NCBI GenBank assembly: GCA_937974625.1
Contig: CALJVJ010000019.1
Location: 22,598 to 86,597, forward strand
DNA length: 64,000 bases
Direction of reading: 5' to 3'
Origin: an uncultured Saprospiraceae bacterium
GTDB lineage: Bacteria; Bacteroidota; Bacteroidia; Chitinophagales; Saprospiraceae
The notes under the pieces were generated by a model. That model was not told the DNA's origin, did not search any database, and was given only the letters and a program-made list of their open reading frames with translations. Position 1 is the first letter of the stretch. Every line of letters starts with the position of its first letter. Below, piece after piece: positions 54,961 through 64,000 of this stretch. The translations under genes and the position numbers were made by a program.

Positions 54961-56625
54961 ATGAGCTATGTAATAGGTGTAGATTATGGTACAGATTCTG
55001 TACGTTCAGTTATTGTAAATACCAAAAATGGAAAAGAAATAGGTAGTAGTGTTTTCTATTATCCCAGATGGAAAAAAGGAAAATATTGCAATCCTGCAAC
55101 CAACCAATTTAGGCAACATCCATTGGATTATGTGGAAGGTTTACAAAAATCCATTAAAAAAGCTTTAAAAGAAGCGCCAAAAGGCACTGCTGCAAAAGTT
55201 AAAGGCATTGCTATTGATACAACGGGTTCTACTCCTGTTGCAGTTGATAAAACAGGAACCCCTTTAGCTTTATTGCCCAAATTTGCTGAGAATCCAAATG
55301 CGATGTTCATCCTCTGGAAAGACCATACGGGTATAAAAGAAGCAGCAGAGATTAATGAATTATGCCGTCAATGGAAAGTTGATTATACCAAATACGAAGG
55401 GGGTATTTATTCATCGGAATGGTTTTGGGCAAAAATACTACGAACACTTAGAGTTGACAAAAAAATTCAAAAGGCAGCTTACTCTTGGGTGGAACATTGT
55501 GATTGGATACCTTTTTTGTTGACAGGCGGAACAGATGTTCATGCCATGAAACGAAGTCGATGTGCTGCTGGACATAAAGCTTTGTGGCATCCAGATTTTA
55601 AGGGTTTACCACCAAATGATTTTTTGGTAGCCTTAGACCCATTATTGGATGGATTGCGAAAAAGATTATATACCGAGACTTATACTTCTGATATTCCAGC
55701 AGGTAATTTATCAGCAGAATGGGCAAAAAAACTAGGATTGTCTAATACTGTTACGGTTGCAGTTGGAGCATTTGATGCGCATATGGGCGCTGTTGGTGGA
55801 GAAATACGACCCTATCATTTAAGTAAAGTTATGGGTACTTCTACCTGTGATATGTTGGTCGTACCAACTAAAGAGGTTGGAGATAAATTAGTCAAAGGAA
55901 TTTGTGGACAAGTAGATGGGTCTATTATTCCTGGTATGCTGGGACTCGAAGCAGGGCAATCTGCTTTTGGTGATGTTTATGCTTGGTTTAAAAACTTATT
56001 AACGTGGTCATTGACAACTGCTGTTGATAAGAGTCAATTAATTGATAAAAAATTAAAAACCCAACTAATCGAAGAAGCTATTGACCGAATTATACCAGAA
56101 TTGACAAAAGCCGCTCAAAAAATAGGACCTGAAACAACTGGAATTCTTGCTTTAGATTGGCTCAATGGGAGACGTACTCCTGATGCAAACCAAGCATTAA
56201 AAGGAGCTATTTTTGGTTTAAATTTAGGAAGTGACGCCCCCAAAATATTTCGGGCTTTGGTAGAAGCTACCTGTTTTGGCGCACGAAAAATAGTTGAGCG
56301 GTTTCAAGAAGAAGGGATCCCTATTAAAGGAATAATTGGTTTGGGTGGGGTTGCTAAAAAATCGCCTTTTGTCATGCAGACCATGGCGGATGTTTTAAAC
56401 CGCCCTATCAAAATTGCCAAGTCAGAACAGACCTGTGCCCTTGGTGCTGCTATGTTTGCTGCAACGGCTGCCAAAATACATAAAGATGTTCCTACAGCTA
56501 TGACAAAAATGGGTGCAGGGTTTGATAAAGTCTATAAACCAAGTAAAAAGCGCGTTAAAATCTATGACCAGATTTATCAGGATTATTGTAAATATGGGAA
56601 ATTAGTAGAGCAAAATACCAAATAA
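54961..56625 (+). CDS. araB: L-ribulokinase
   Basis: This 554-residue FGGY-family sugar kinase phosphorylates L-ribulose to L-ribulose 5-phosphate. The N-terminal ATPase phosphate loop VIGVDYGTDSVRSVIV is present. IDTTGSTPVAVD, EHCDWIPFLLTG and the FGGY-type MGTSTCDMLVV follow. The C-terminal nucleotide-binding motif is GIIGLGGVAKKSPFVMQTMADV. Length and motifs fit AraB rather than xylulokinase. Its stop codon directly abuts the araD ATG, so the two are translationally coupled. The surrounding araD and araA confirm the pathway. Confidence 0.96.
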   Translation: MSYVIGVDYGTDSVRSVIVNTKNGKEIGSSVFYYPRWKKGKYCNPATNQFRQHPLDYVEGLQKSIKKALKEAPKGTAAKVKGIAIDTTGSTPVAVDKTGTPLALLPKFAENPNAMFILWKDHTGIKEAAEINELCRQWKVDYTKYEGGIYSSEWFWAKILRTLRVDKKIQKAAYSWVEHCDWIPFLLTGGTDVHAMKRSRCAAGHKALWHPDFKGLPPNDFLVALDPLLDGLRKRLYTETYTSDIPAGNLSAEWAKKLGLSNTVTVAVGAFDAHMGAVGGEIRPYHLSKVMGTSTCDMLVVPTKEVGDKLVKGICGQVDGSIIPGMLGLEAGQSAFGDVYAWFKNLLTWSLTTAVDKSQLIDKKLKTQLIEEAIDRIIPELTKAAQKIGPETTGILALDWLNGRRTPDANQALKGAIFGLNLGSDAPKIFRALVEATCFGARKIVERFQEEGIPIKGIIGLGGVAKKSPFVMQTMADVLNRPIKIAKSEQTCALGAAMFAATAAKIHKDVPTAMTKMGAGFDKVYKPSKKRVKIYDQIYQDYCKYGKLVEQNTK

Positions 56626-57327
56626 ATGACTTATAAATCAATAAAAGAAGCCGCTTATGAAGCAAATATGCAATTACCAGAACTAGGTCTAGTCTTATTT
56701 ACTTTTGGAAATGCGAGTGTGGTGGACCGTGAAAAAGGAGTCTTTGCGATTAAACCAAGTGGTGTGCCTTATAAAAAATTAACAGCTAAAGACATGGTGA
56801 TTGTAGATTATGAAGGCAATACCGTAGATGGGACAATGCGGCCTTCTTCTGATACCAAAACCCATGCTGTTTTATATAAGTATTGGGAAAAAATTGGTGG
56901 AATTGTCCATACACATTCTACCTATGGTACCGCATGGGCACAAGCACAAAAAGATGTGCCGATTATGGGCACCACTCACGCGGACCACCTAACAGTTGAT
57001 ATTCCTTGTGCGCCTCCCATGTCGGATGAAATGATTAAGGGAAATTACGAGCATGAAACTGGTTTTCAAATCTTAAATGAATTCAAAAATCGAAGACTTT
57101 CTTATGAAGAAGTGGAAATGATTTTAATTGGAAATCACGCACCTTTTACTTGGGGAAAAACCGTTTCAAAAGCGGTGTATAATTCTGCGGTATTAGAAGA
57201 ATGCGCAAAGATGGCCTATCTTTCATTAGGTATTAATCCATTGGCTCCTCGTTTAAAAAACACTTTAATTCAAAAACATTTTGAGCGCAAACATGGGCCA
57301 AACTCCTATTATGGACAGGAGGAATAG
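56626..57327 (+). CDS. araD: L-ribulose-5-phosphate 4-epimerase
   Basis: This 233-residue class II aldolase-fold enzyme interconverts L-ribulose 5-phosphate and D-xylulose 5-phosphate, feeding the pentose phosphate pathway. Substrate-binding motifs include FGNASVVDR and KPSGVPYKKL. The zinc site is formed by the histidines of VHTHSTYGTAWAQ and a later histidine in LIGNHAPFTWG. Asp-His in GTTHADHLTVDIP is part of the active site. The gene starts on the base after the araB stop. A palindromic element separates it from araA. Confidence 0.96.
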   Translation: MTYKSIKEAAYEANMQLPELGLVLFTFGNASVVDREKGVFAIKPSGVPYKKLTAKDMVIVDYEGNTVDGTMRPSSDTKTHAVLYKYWEKIGGIVHTHSTYGTAWAQAQKDVPIMGTTHADHLTVDIPCAPPMSDEMIKGNYEHETGFQILNEFKNRRLSYEEVEMILIGNHAPFTWGKTVSKAVYNSAVLEECAKMAYLSLGINPLAPRLKNTLIQKHFERKHGPNSYYGQEE

Positions 57328-57347
57328 AAAAACTTGCATAAGTAATT

Positions 57348-57483
57348 CAAGTTGCAAACAATTTTTAAAGAAAGAAAACCTGCCTCGGCCAGCAGCCAGG
57401 TGCGTTAATTTTTGGTGCATTTTACTTGCTTCGCCGTAAAATTTCCAAAAATTGCCTTATTTCCTTTCATTGTCCGCAACTTG
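57348..57483. repeat. 136-bp nested palindromic element between araD and araA
   Basis: Outer arms CAAGTTGCAAACAAT (57348-57362) and ATTGTCCGCAACTTG (57469-57483) match except for two bases. Inside, AATTTTTGG (57407-57415) pairs with CCAAAAATT (57445-57453) and ATTTTAC (57419-57425) with GTAAAAT (57436-57442), capped by a TTGCTTCGCC loop. CCTG/CAGG forms another small hairpin near 57379-57400. It is non-coding and lies inside an operon, so it may tune araA expression or be an inserted REP-like element. Confidence 0.75.
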
Positions 57484-57519
57484 GGTTAGGTAGTCAACTA
57501 AAGTTCAAACAAAATTAAG

Positions 57520-59022
57520 ATGCTCAACAATTTCAAAACCTTCGAAATCTGGTTTATTACAGGAAGTCAACATTTGTATGGACCTGAAACCTTGAAACAA
57601 GTAAAGACTAATTCCAAAAAAATAGCTACGGCACTCAACCGTGCTAAGAATATTCCCATCAAAATAAAGTTTAAAGCACTTCTTACCACCCCTGATGAAA
57701 TCTATAATCTATGCAAAACTGCTAATTCTGACGAAAATTGCATTGGTTTAATTGCATGGATGCACACCTTCTCCCCCGCTAAAATGTGGATAAATGGATT
57801 AAAAATCCTAAGTAAACCAATGCTTCATTTGCATACGCAATTTAATGCCGAAATCCCTTGGTCTAGTATTAATATGGATTTTATGAATTTAAATCAATCT
57901 GCTCACGGTGGAAGAGAATTTGGGTTCATCAATACTCGAATGGGTTTAAATCGTAAAGTAGTCGTCGGGCATTGGCAAGACGAAGAAGTCATTGAAAAAA
58001 TTGCTATTTGGGCAAGGGTGGCTGCTGGGTGGAAAGCCACACAAACCATGAAAATTGCCAGATTCGGAGACAATATGAGGGAAGTCGCTGTCACAGAAGG
58101 TGATAAGGTTGCGGCACAAATTCAATTTGGATATTCGGTCAATGGCTATGGATTAGGTGATTTAGTTCAGTTCATTGAGCAAGTGTCTACAAAAGAAATA
58201 GATGCCACTATTGGTCAGTATTTTGAAACCTATGAAGTCATGCAATCCCTTCATAAAAAAGGTAAACAACACCAAGCCTTAATAGAAGCAGCAAAAATAG
58301 AAATTGGCTTGCGGGCATTTTTAGAAGCAGGTAACTTCACCGCATTTACCGACACCTTTGAAAATTTGACTGGCTTAGTTCAATTACCGGGCATTGCGGT
58401 TCAGCGATTAATGGCAGAAGGATATGGCTTTGGCGCAGAGGGTGATTGGAAAACGGCTGCTTTGGTCAGGGCAATGAAAGTGATGGGAGATGGATTGGAG
58501 GGTGGTAATTCTTTTATGGAAGATTATACCTATCATTTTAACCCAACAAATATGGCAGTACTTGGCGCCCACATGCTGGAAATATGTCCAACTATCGCAA
58601 TGAATAAGTCCAAATGTGAAATTCACCCATTAGGCATTGGCGGTAAGGCTGACCCCGTTCGATTAGTTTTTAACGGAAAAACTGGTCCAGCTTTAAATGC
58701 CTCTATGATAGATTTGGGTAATAGATTTAGATTACTCATCAACACAGTTGAAGCAATTGCACCAGAAGCAGATTTACCAAATTTACCCGTCGCTCGCGTC
58801 TTATGGAAAGCACATCCAGATGTAAAAACAGCCGCAGCAGCTTGGATTTTAGCAGGTGGAGCACATCATACCTGTTATAGTCAAAATCTAAGTGCGGAGT
58901 ATCTAGCAGACTTTGCTGAAATGGCAAATATAGAATATGTTTTGATTGATAAATCAACAAAAATTCATTCCTTTAAACAAGCTTTAAAATGGAATGATTT
59001 GTATTATAAATTAAATGGATAG
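57520..59022 (+). CDS. araA: L-arabinose isomerase
   Basis: This 500-residue enzyme converts L-arabinose to L-ribulose using a divalent metal. Family segments are the opening [41 protein letters not shown], and [12 protein letters not shown]. The metal-site and catalytic stretches include [27 protein letters not shown] and the late [10 protein letters not shown]. Length equals Escherichia coli AraA. With araB and araD it makes a complete route from L-arabinose to D-xylulose 5-phosphate. No arabinose transporter or AraR-type regulator lies in this window. Confidence 0.97.
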   Translation: MLNNFKTFEIWFITGSQHLYGPETLKQVKTNSKKIATALNRAKNIPIKIKFKALLTTPDEIYNLCKTANSDENCIGLIAWMHTFSPAKMWINGLKILSKPMLHLHTQFNAEIPWSSINMDFMNLNQSAHGGREFGFINTRMGLNRKVVVGHWQDEEVIEKIAIWARVAAGWKATQTMKIARFGDNMREVAVTEGDKVAAQIQFGYSVNGYGLGDLVQFIEQVSTKEIDATIGQYFETYEVMQSLHKKGKQHQALIEAAKIEIGLRAFLEAGNFTAFTDTFENLTGLVQLPGIAVQRLMAEGYGFGAEGDWKTAALVRAMKVMGDGLEGGNSFMEDYTYHFNPTNMAVLGAHMLEICPTIAMNKSKCEIHPLGIGGKADPVRLVFNGKTGPALNASMIDLGNRFRLLINTVEAIAPEADLPNLPVARVLWKAHPDVKTAAAAWILAGGAHHTCYSQNLSAEYLADFAEMANIEYVLIDKSTKIHSFKQALKWNDLYYKLNG

Positions 59023-59077
59023 ATTTTTTTTACTGTTAAAAATTATTTTTAAGAATCAAAAACTAACGAATTAAAAT

Positions 59078-59815
59078 ATGAGACTAAAAGACAAAGTAGC
59101 CATCGTTACAGGAGGAGCCAGAGGAATTGGAAAAGCCATTTCTGAACTCTTCGCTAAAGAAGGAGCAGCTGTAATCATTTGGGACTTATTAGATGTAGGA
59201 AAAGAAACAGCAGAAAGTATCCAAGCAAATGGTGGTAAGGCCACTTTTACCAAAATTTCAGTTACTGATAAAGAGGCAGTAGAAGCTGAAGCCAAAAGAA
59301 TTTTTGAAGAATATGGTCGATTAGATATTCTAGCTAATAATGCAGGAATTGTCAAAGATAGAACCCTTTTGAAAATGAGCATGGATGAGTGGAATGCTGT
59401 GATGAATGTTAACCTAACAGGTGTGTTTATTTGTACAAAGGCTTGTGTTCCATATATGATTGAAAATAAATATGGCAGAATAATTTCTGCTGCTTCAACT
59501 TCAGGGATGCGAGGAAATTATGGGCAAACCAATTATTCTGCCACTAAAGCAGGCGTAATCGGCATGGCAAAAACATGGACTTTAGAATTAGGGAAATATG
59601 GCATTACGGCTAACGTAATAGCTCCAGGTTATACCGTAACAGATATGACTGCTACCATTCCGGAAGAAACTGCAAAAATGTTTGCCAAACAAATTCCAGT
59701 ACGATTTTTAGGTGACCCAATGGATATCGCTCATGGATATTTATATTTTGCTTCTCCAGAAGCAAGATATGTATCTGGTGTTTGTTTGAATATTGATGGG
59801 GGTGCAGCACGGTAA
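59078..59815 (+). CDS. SDR-family oxidoreductase (FabG-like)
   Basis: This is a 245-residue short-chain dehydrogenase/reductase. The cofactor motif is VTGGARGIGKAISE (TGxxxGxG). NNAG follows near residue 88, then the catalytic Ser (SAASTSG) and Tyr-x-x-x-Lys (YSATKAG). The C-terminal VSGVCLNIDGGAAR is typical of FabG-like members. It is the last gene of the arabinose cluster, 55 bases after araA and just before a terminator. A sugar or polyol dehydrogenase role is therefore as likely as acyl-carrier-protein reduction, and sequence alone does not decide. Confidence 0.88.
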   Translation: MRLKDKVAIVTGGARGIGKAISELFAKEGAAVIIWDLLDVGKETAESIQANGGKATFTKISVTDKEAVEAEAKRIFEEYGRLDILANNAGIVKDRTLLKMSMDEWNAVMNVNLTGVFICTKACVPYMIENKYGRIISAASTSGMRGNYGQTNYSATKAGVIGMAKTWTLELGKYGITANVIAPGYTVTDMTATIPEETAKMFAKQIPVRFLGDPMDIAHGYLYFASPEARYVSGVCLNIDGGAAR

Positions 59816-59843
59816 ATATTCTTTTTTGTGGTTCATTGGTATT

Positions 59844-59884
59844 AAAAAAGTGTATTCCGATAACATTCGGAATACACTTTTTTT
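59844..59884 (+). terminator. Intrinsic terminator of the arabinose operon
   Basis: AAAAAGTGTATTCCGA (59845-59860) pairs perfectly with TCGGAATACACTTTTT (59867-59882), with two more Ts to 59884. It lies 30 bases after the SDR stop codon. Confidence 0.92.
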
Positions 59885-60200
59885 ACAGGTGACTTTAAAA
59901 AAATATTAAAATAATTTCATTTTCAAAAGATTAGTGTTTACTTTGTGATATAGAACTAAACATTATGTATAATCTGTTAAACTGAATTAAAACAAAAGGC
60001 AAAAAAACAAATGAAAATATACCTCATTTCCTATAAATGTGGATTTTGCTTGCCTCTAAATTTTACCTCAAAAATAGAATAGTTCTAATAATTTTAATTC
60101 TTCTTATAATTGAGTATTGCTATTCAATCATCTTAAATTCTATTGCGCCAAGTTAGCATTTAGGGGTGTTGAATGAAAATAATCTAAAAACCATTGTTAA
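59885..60200. other. Gene-free upstream region of the metalloprotease
   Basis: This is a 316-base AT-rich stretch. A TACTTTG at 59939-59945 is one base short of the TAnnTTTG spacing. The same near-match occurs before the giant gene at 27308-27314. No repeat or small gene was seen. Confidence 0.45.
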
Positions 60201-63200
60201 ATGAATCAACACAGCCTATTTCGCACAACCATTACGGTATTATTTTTTTATTTCTCGATTTCTACACTTTTTGCTCAAAATGCCAACTTCTCTGGGGATT
60301 TTGCCAATATTGTGACAAATGATAGTCGACCTGGTTGGATAAAATTCCAATCCGGAAATGAATTAAATACTAGTGAGTTTATTAATTCGATAAATGGTGG
60401 ACTTAATTTAGATGAAAATTTTACTTTCCCACAATTGAAAACCATTAAGGATAATTTGGGTGCCTTACACCATCAATACCAGATGACTTACAAAGGAGTA
60501 CCTATTGAAAACCATACATGGTTACTTCATGAAAAATCTGGAAAACTTTATTTAGCACAAGGTCATTCAAAGCCTAGTTTCGAGGATGTTCCAGAAATCC
60601 CCTCCTTGTCAGAGCAAAATGCTTTAACCCATATTTTCGCTTTGCCTGATACTGTAAATTTCAAAAGATATGCTTGGCAAGATGCTCAATTAGAACGTAA
60701 TCTGAAATTGGTTACTGGAGATAATAATGCTACCCACTTTCCTAAAGGCACCCTTGTCTGGGCAAAAAACGAACAACAAAGTGCATATACCTTAGCTTAT
60801 TCATTTGATGTTTTCGTAGCTGACCCAATTTCTAAAAAAAGGTATTTCATCAATGCACATAACCGACAAATAATCAAAGAAATTGACTTGATTCAGACCA
60901 ATTGTTTTTCTGAAAATCATGGTCATGCAACTCACAATTGTAATACTAACAATACCCAGTCCAAACATAATCAAAGTTTTGCAGATACCCCAGCTTCAGG
61001 AAAAGCCAATTATGTTTCTGCTAATGGAGGTATCGTAAATTTTACTTCCGATTTTAATGGAACTGACTATACTTTAATGGCAAGTAATCTTGGTCCTGAT
61101 AATAATCAGGTTGTTCATACCTTATCTGCTAACAATGAATATAATTTTGACAATTTAACAGAAATTACTGATGCAGATAATGATTGGCAAGATGATTCTA
61201 CCGCAATTGGCGCTCATTGGGGAACAGAAAAAGTTTATGATTATTTCTTGAATAAACATGGAAGAAAAAGTTTTGATGGAAATGGTGCACCCCTTTTAAG
61301 TTATGTTCACTATGGTTCTAATTATGTCAATGCTTTTTGGAATGGTGTTAACATGACTTATGGTGATGGAAATGGTCAAACTTGGGGCGCATTGACCTCA
61401 TTAGATGTCATTGCTCACGAAATTGCACACGGTGTTACAGAAAATAATGGTTTAGGTGGAATGGTTTATTACAGTGAATCTGGCGCATTAAATGAATCTT
61501 TCAGTGATATTTTTGGAGTCGTTTTTGAGTTTGAATATGACCCAGATGGTGGAGATTGGTTGATGGGCGAAGATTTTGACCTAGCTAATCATAATGGATT
61601 TAGAAGTATGTCCAATCCACATGATGAAGGCGACCCTAAAACTTATTATGGCACAAATTGGTATACAGGCACTGGTGATAATGCAGGGGTACATACAAAT
61701 AGTGGGGTACAAAATTATTGGTTCTATTTAATGGTAAATGGAGGAACAGGCACTAGTGAGTATCAATATAATTATGATGTCCAACCGCAAACTATGGACG
61801 ACATGGCTGCAATAATGTACAGGGCATTAACCACTTATATGACACCAAATGCCACTTATTTGGATGCTAGAGATGGCACCATAATGGCCGCTATTGATTT
61901 ATTTGGTGAAGGTGGGCCTCAGCATCATTTCTCGGAACAGGCATGGTGTGCCGTAGGAGTAGGTGAATCTTGTTTGCCAAGTATTGAAGTAATAACGCCA
62001 ACTTTGAACTCAATTCTAACTGCTGGTTCTAACTACTCTATTACTTGGAATAGTACTTTGACTTCTATTATTCCCACCGTAAAAATCGAATATACTACTC
62101 AAACAGGAGATAATGCTAATTGGACCTTAATTGAAGAGGATGTACCAAATAATGGTAGCTATGATTGGTTTATTCCTAGTATTTATAGTACTTCGGTTAG
62201 AATCCGAGTAAGAGATAATGGTGATAATAGCCAAAATAGACCAGCACACCCATTAATTTCAGACGAAAGCCGAATATTTAATATTTTACCTTGTTTAGGT
62301 TCAGAATCGTTTACAATTTCTGGAGCAGCTAATATCAATCAGCCTGTTGATTTCATAGGAAATATTCCTGGCGATAGTTATGAGTGGCTAATTGATGGGA
62401 ACGTTGTTGGGACCTCTCAAGATTTAAACTATACTTTTACCAATTACGGAATATTTGAGATTACCTATAAAATTGAAAATAGTGCAAATAATTGCTTTAA
62501 CATAGAAAGTGAGTTCGTTTATATATTTCCTGATGATGTCTGCGATGCCCAAATGGTTGATATTGGAACATCCTATTTAGGAAGTTTTATAGGTACAACT
62601 ATTGAACCTAGTGAACCAAGACCAGCAGGAGGAGATTGCGAAAATAGTTGGTGTAGTGACTATATCAATAACTCCCTATGGTACACCTTCGTCGCTCCTA
62701 GTTCAGGAATAGTCAATATAAAGGTAGAGGGTATTAGTTATTCTTCCTCTAAGATAGCCTTATACGAAAACATAGATTGTACTATTAATGATCCTTTCCA
62801 AAATGCTGTATTATTAGCAGCAAATGATAATATAGAAGGTCAATGTTGCAATGGTTCTGAAATCCAGAAAGTTTGTCTTTCTCCAGGAAATACTTATTAT
62901 ATTCAAGTAGCAGCTCAATTTGAAACAGGCGATTTTAATTTAACCGTTGAAGAAAAAAATACCTATTCAGGTTTATTTGAAAATTTTTCAAACTGTGATA
63001 TCCCCTCAGATTGGGTAATAAAATCAAATGAAAAAGGCATCGGTATTTTTAACGATAGTGAAAATTACGAATGTATCGGCTGTGGAATTAGAGTCTATGG
63101 GGGTGGCGGAGTTGGTTCTGCAACGGTGGAATTACCTCACATGGATTTCACTAATTTTACTAATACTGTTTTAATTCTAGATTATGGCTTGATTCCACAG

Positions 63201-64000
63201 GTTGATGGGGAAGAAAATGAATTGAGAGTGGAAGTCGGAACTGACTGTGGAGCCTATACATCCATATTTACTCGAAATGGTACTGACCTAATAACGAATG
63301 ACCCTCCAACTCATTCAAATGGAGCATTTGTAGTTCCAAATTGTAATGAAATAAAAAAATTAGAAGTTGATTTATCTGCCTATGATGGTCAATCCAATGT
63401 AAGTATTCGCCTAATAGCCGAAGGGGAATGGAATAATCCTTTAATTCTAGACAATATCCTTGTGGATCAACCCAATGACACTTGTAGGATGCTGGACTCT
63501 TTAGTTTTGGTAGATATATATAATGCATTGGATGGCCCAAATTGGGCCAACACATGGGATTTTAATAAACCATTGGACAGCTTATATGGGGTAACTTTAA
63601 GTCCATTTGGTTGTGTTACAGAAATAGATTTAGATGGAAATGTTAACTGTTTAACCTGTAGTGATAATGGAAATAATCTACAAGGTACTTTTCCTCCTAC
63701 CATTGGAAATTTAGTAGAGTTAAAAAATATAAGCTTAAGTAGAAATGCTATTAATGGGTCTATTCCATCAAGTATAGGAAATTTAGTGAAATTAGAAAAT
63801 ATATATTTTTATAGTCTAGATCTAACAGGTACAATTCCATCCGAGATAGGTAATCTAACAAATCTTACTTATTTAAACTTAGGTAATAACCAATTATCAG
63901 GGCCAATACCTCCAGAAATAGGGAACCTAATTGAGTTATATTATTTGAGGTTACAAAGCAATAATCTTTCGGGTACGATTCCTTCTTCTCTAACTAACTT
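60201..64000 (+). CDS. M4-family metalloprotease fused to PPC and plant-type leucine-rich repeats (3' end outside window)
   Basis: The frame is open from ATG 60201 to the window end (1266 codons plus two bases, no stop). Residues 1-25 are a signal peptide (VLFFYFSISTLFAQ). Residues 30-235 resemble FTP/PepSY propeptides. The thermolysin-type catalytic domain covers about 265-590. Zinc ligands are His406 and His410 in HEIAH, with catalytic Glu407. Glu432 is the third ligand in GALNESFSD, and the proton-donor His lies in AGVHTNSG. Ig-like and PPC-like (CDAQMVDIGTSYLG) domains follow, then a beta-rich, possibly jelly-roll, domain (about 930-1090). From about 1094 a cap (LVDIYNALDGPNW) leads into leucine-rich repeats of the form IGNLxxLxxLxLxxNxLSGxIP. 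It is a secreted protease. A T9SS sorting domain is expected beyond the edge. Confidence 0.92.
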   Translation, partial: MNQHSLFRTTITVLFFYFSISTLFAQNANFSGDFANIVTNDSRPGWIKFQSGNELNTSEFINSINGGLNLDENFTFPQLKTIKDNLGALHHQYQMTYKGVPIENHTWLLHEKSGKLYLAQGHSKPSFEDVPEIPSLSEQNALTHIFALPDTVNFKRYAWQDAQLERNLKLVTGDNNATHFPKGTLVWAKNEQQSAYTLAYSFDVFVADPISKKRYFINAHNRQIIKEIDLIQTNCFSENHGHATHNCNTNNTQSKHNQSFADTPASGKANYVSANGGIVNFTSDFNGTDYTLMASNLGPDNNQVVHTLSANNEYNFDNLTEITDADNDWQDDSTAIGAHWGTEKVYDYFLNKHGRKSFDGNGAPLLSYVHYGSNYVNAFWNGVNMTYGDGNGQTWGALTSLDVIAHEIAHGVTENNGLGGMVYYSESGALNESFSDIFGVVFEFEYDPDGGDWLMGEDFDLANHNGFRSMSNPHDEGDPKTYYGTNWYTGTGDNAGVHTNSGVQNYWFYLMVNGGTGTSEYQYNYDVQPQTMDDMAAIMYRALTTYMTPNATYLDARDGTIMAAIDLFGEGGPQHHFSEQAWCAVGVGESCLPSIEVITPTLNSILTAGSNYSITWNSTLTSIIPTVKIEYTTQTGDNANWTLIEEDVPNNGSYDWFIPSIYSTSVRIRVRDNGDNSQNRPAHPLISDESRIFNILPCLGSESFTISGAANINQPVDFIGNIPGDSYEWLIDGNVVGTSQDLNYTFTNYGIFEITYKIENSANNCFNIESEFVYIFPDDVCDAQMVDIGTSYLGSFIGTTIEPSEPRPAGGDCENSWCSDYINNSLWYTFVAPSSGIVNIKVEGISYSSSKIALYENIDCTINDPFQNAVLLAANDNIEGQCCNGSEIQKVCLSPGNTYYIQVAAQFETGDFNLTVEEKNTYSGLFENFSNCDIPSDWVIKSNEKGIGIFNDSENYECIGCGIRVYGGGGVGSATVELPHMDFTNFTNTVLILDYGLIPQVDGEENELRVEVGTDCGAYTSIFTRNGTDLITNDPPTHSNGAFVVPNCNEIKKLEVDLSAYDGQSNVSIRLIAEGEWNNPLILDNILVDQPNDTCRMLDSLVLVDIYNALDGPNWANTWDFNKPLDSLYGVTLSPFGCVTEIDLDGNVNCLTCSDNGNNLQGTFPPTIGNLVELKNISLSRNAINGSIPSSIGNLVKLENIYFYSLDLTGTIPSEIGNLTNLTYLNLGNNQLSGPIPPEIGNLIELYYLRLQSNNLSGTIPSSLTN

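Noticed and set aside
59939-59945. TACTTTG as a promoter of the metalloprotease
   Set aside because: It is one base short of TAnnTTTG and has no -33 partner. I kept it only as a remark.
1-64000. tRNA, rRNA or insertion-sequence genes
   Set aside because: I looked in the gene-free stretches for T-loop signatures and transposase motifs and found none I could support.

Overview
The window comes from an AT-rich bacterial genome of the phylum Bacteroidota, most likely a Saprospiria-type member. The sequence evidence is: very large secreted proteins built from PKD, HYR, cohesin-like and dockerin-like modules; C-terminal type IX secretion (T9SS) sorting domains at 8030-8280 and 45730-45983; promoters with the Bacteroidota -7 element TAnnTTTG; and few Shine-Dalgarno sequences. 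No tRNA, rRNA, CRISPR array, insertion sequence or prophage was recognised.

Layout. 1-6144 (minus) is the N-terminal 2048 codons of a giant surface protein that runs off the left edge. 6526-8280 is a secreted VCBS/FG-GAP protein. 8613-11204 (minus) is a hybrid histidine kinase with a TPR sensor. 11648-17399 holds a membrane-anchored unknown, a lipoprotein, two tandem zinc-ribbon membrane paralogues and selO. 17461-20111 (minus) holds a KAS III-type ketosynthase and threonine synthase. 20213-25233 holds a Gfo/Idh/MocA oxidoreductase, a DUF985 cupin and two acyl-CoA dehydrogenases. 25239-27455 holds a structured palindromic element, a frameshifted small membrane-protein gene, an unknown helical protein and a nearly 1 kb gene-free stretch.

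27456-45983 is a single 6175-codon gene for a cysteine-rich T9SS cargo. It contains a dockerin-like segment, three cohesin-like domains, about ten copies of a distinctive CC-type PKD module, many HYR modules, three propeller-like regions and a terminal sorting domain. 46501-48932 (minus) holds a small membrane protein, rimO and an Lrp/AsnC regulator. The regulator is divergent from a long-form aromatic amino acid hydroxylase (49183-50904) that has a hairpin leader. 50919-52088 (minus) is a galM-like lipoprotein and 52305-53621 is rmuC. 53935-59815 is an L-arabinose operon (MDR oxidoreductase, araB, araD, araA, SDR) ending in a strong terminator. 60201-64000 is the start of an M4 metalloprotease fused to plant-type leucine-rich repeats; it runs off the right edge.

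How it fits together. The metabolic genes cover arabinose catabolism to xylulose 5-phosphate, aldose mutarotation, fatty-acid oxidation, aromatic amino acid hydroxylation and threonine synthesis. The secreted proteins suggest a surface-active lifestyle of adhesion and polymer degradation. The least explained material is the CC-PKD module family with a CUB-like domain nested in one copy, the long leader hairpins before the hydroxylase and arabinose operon, and a set of intergenic palindromic elements.
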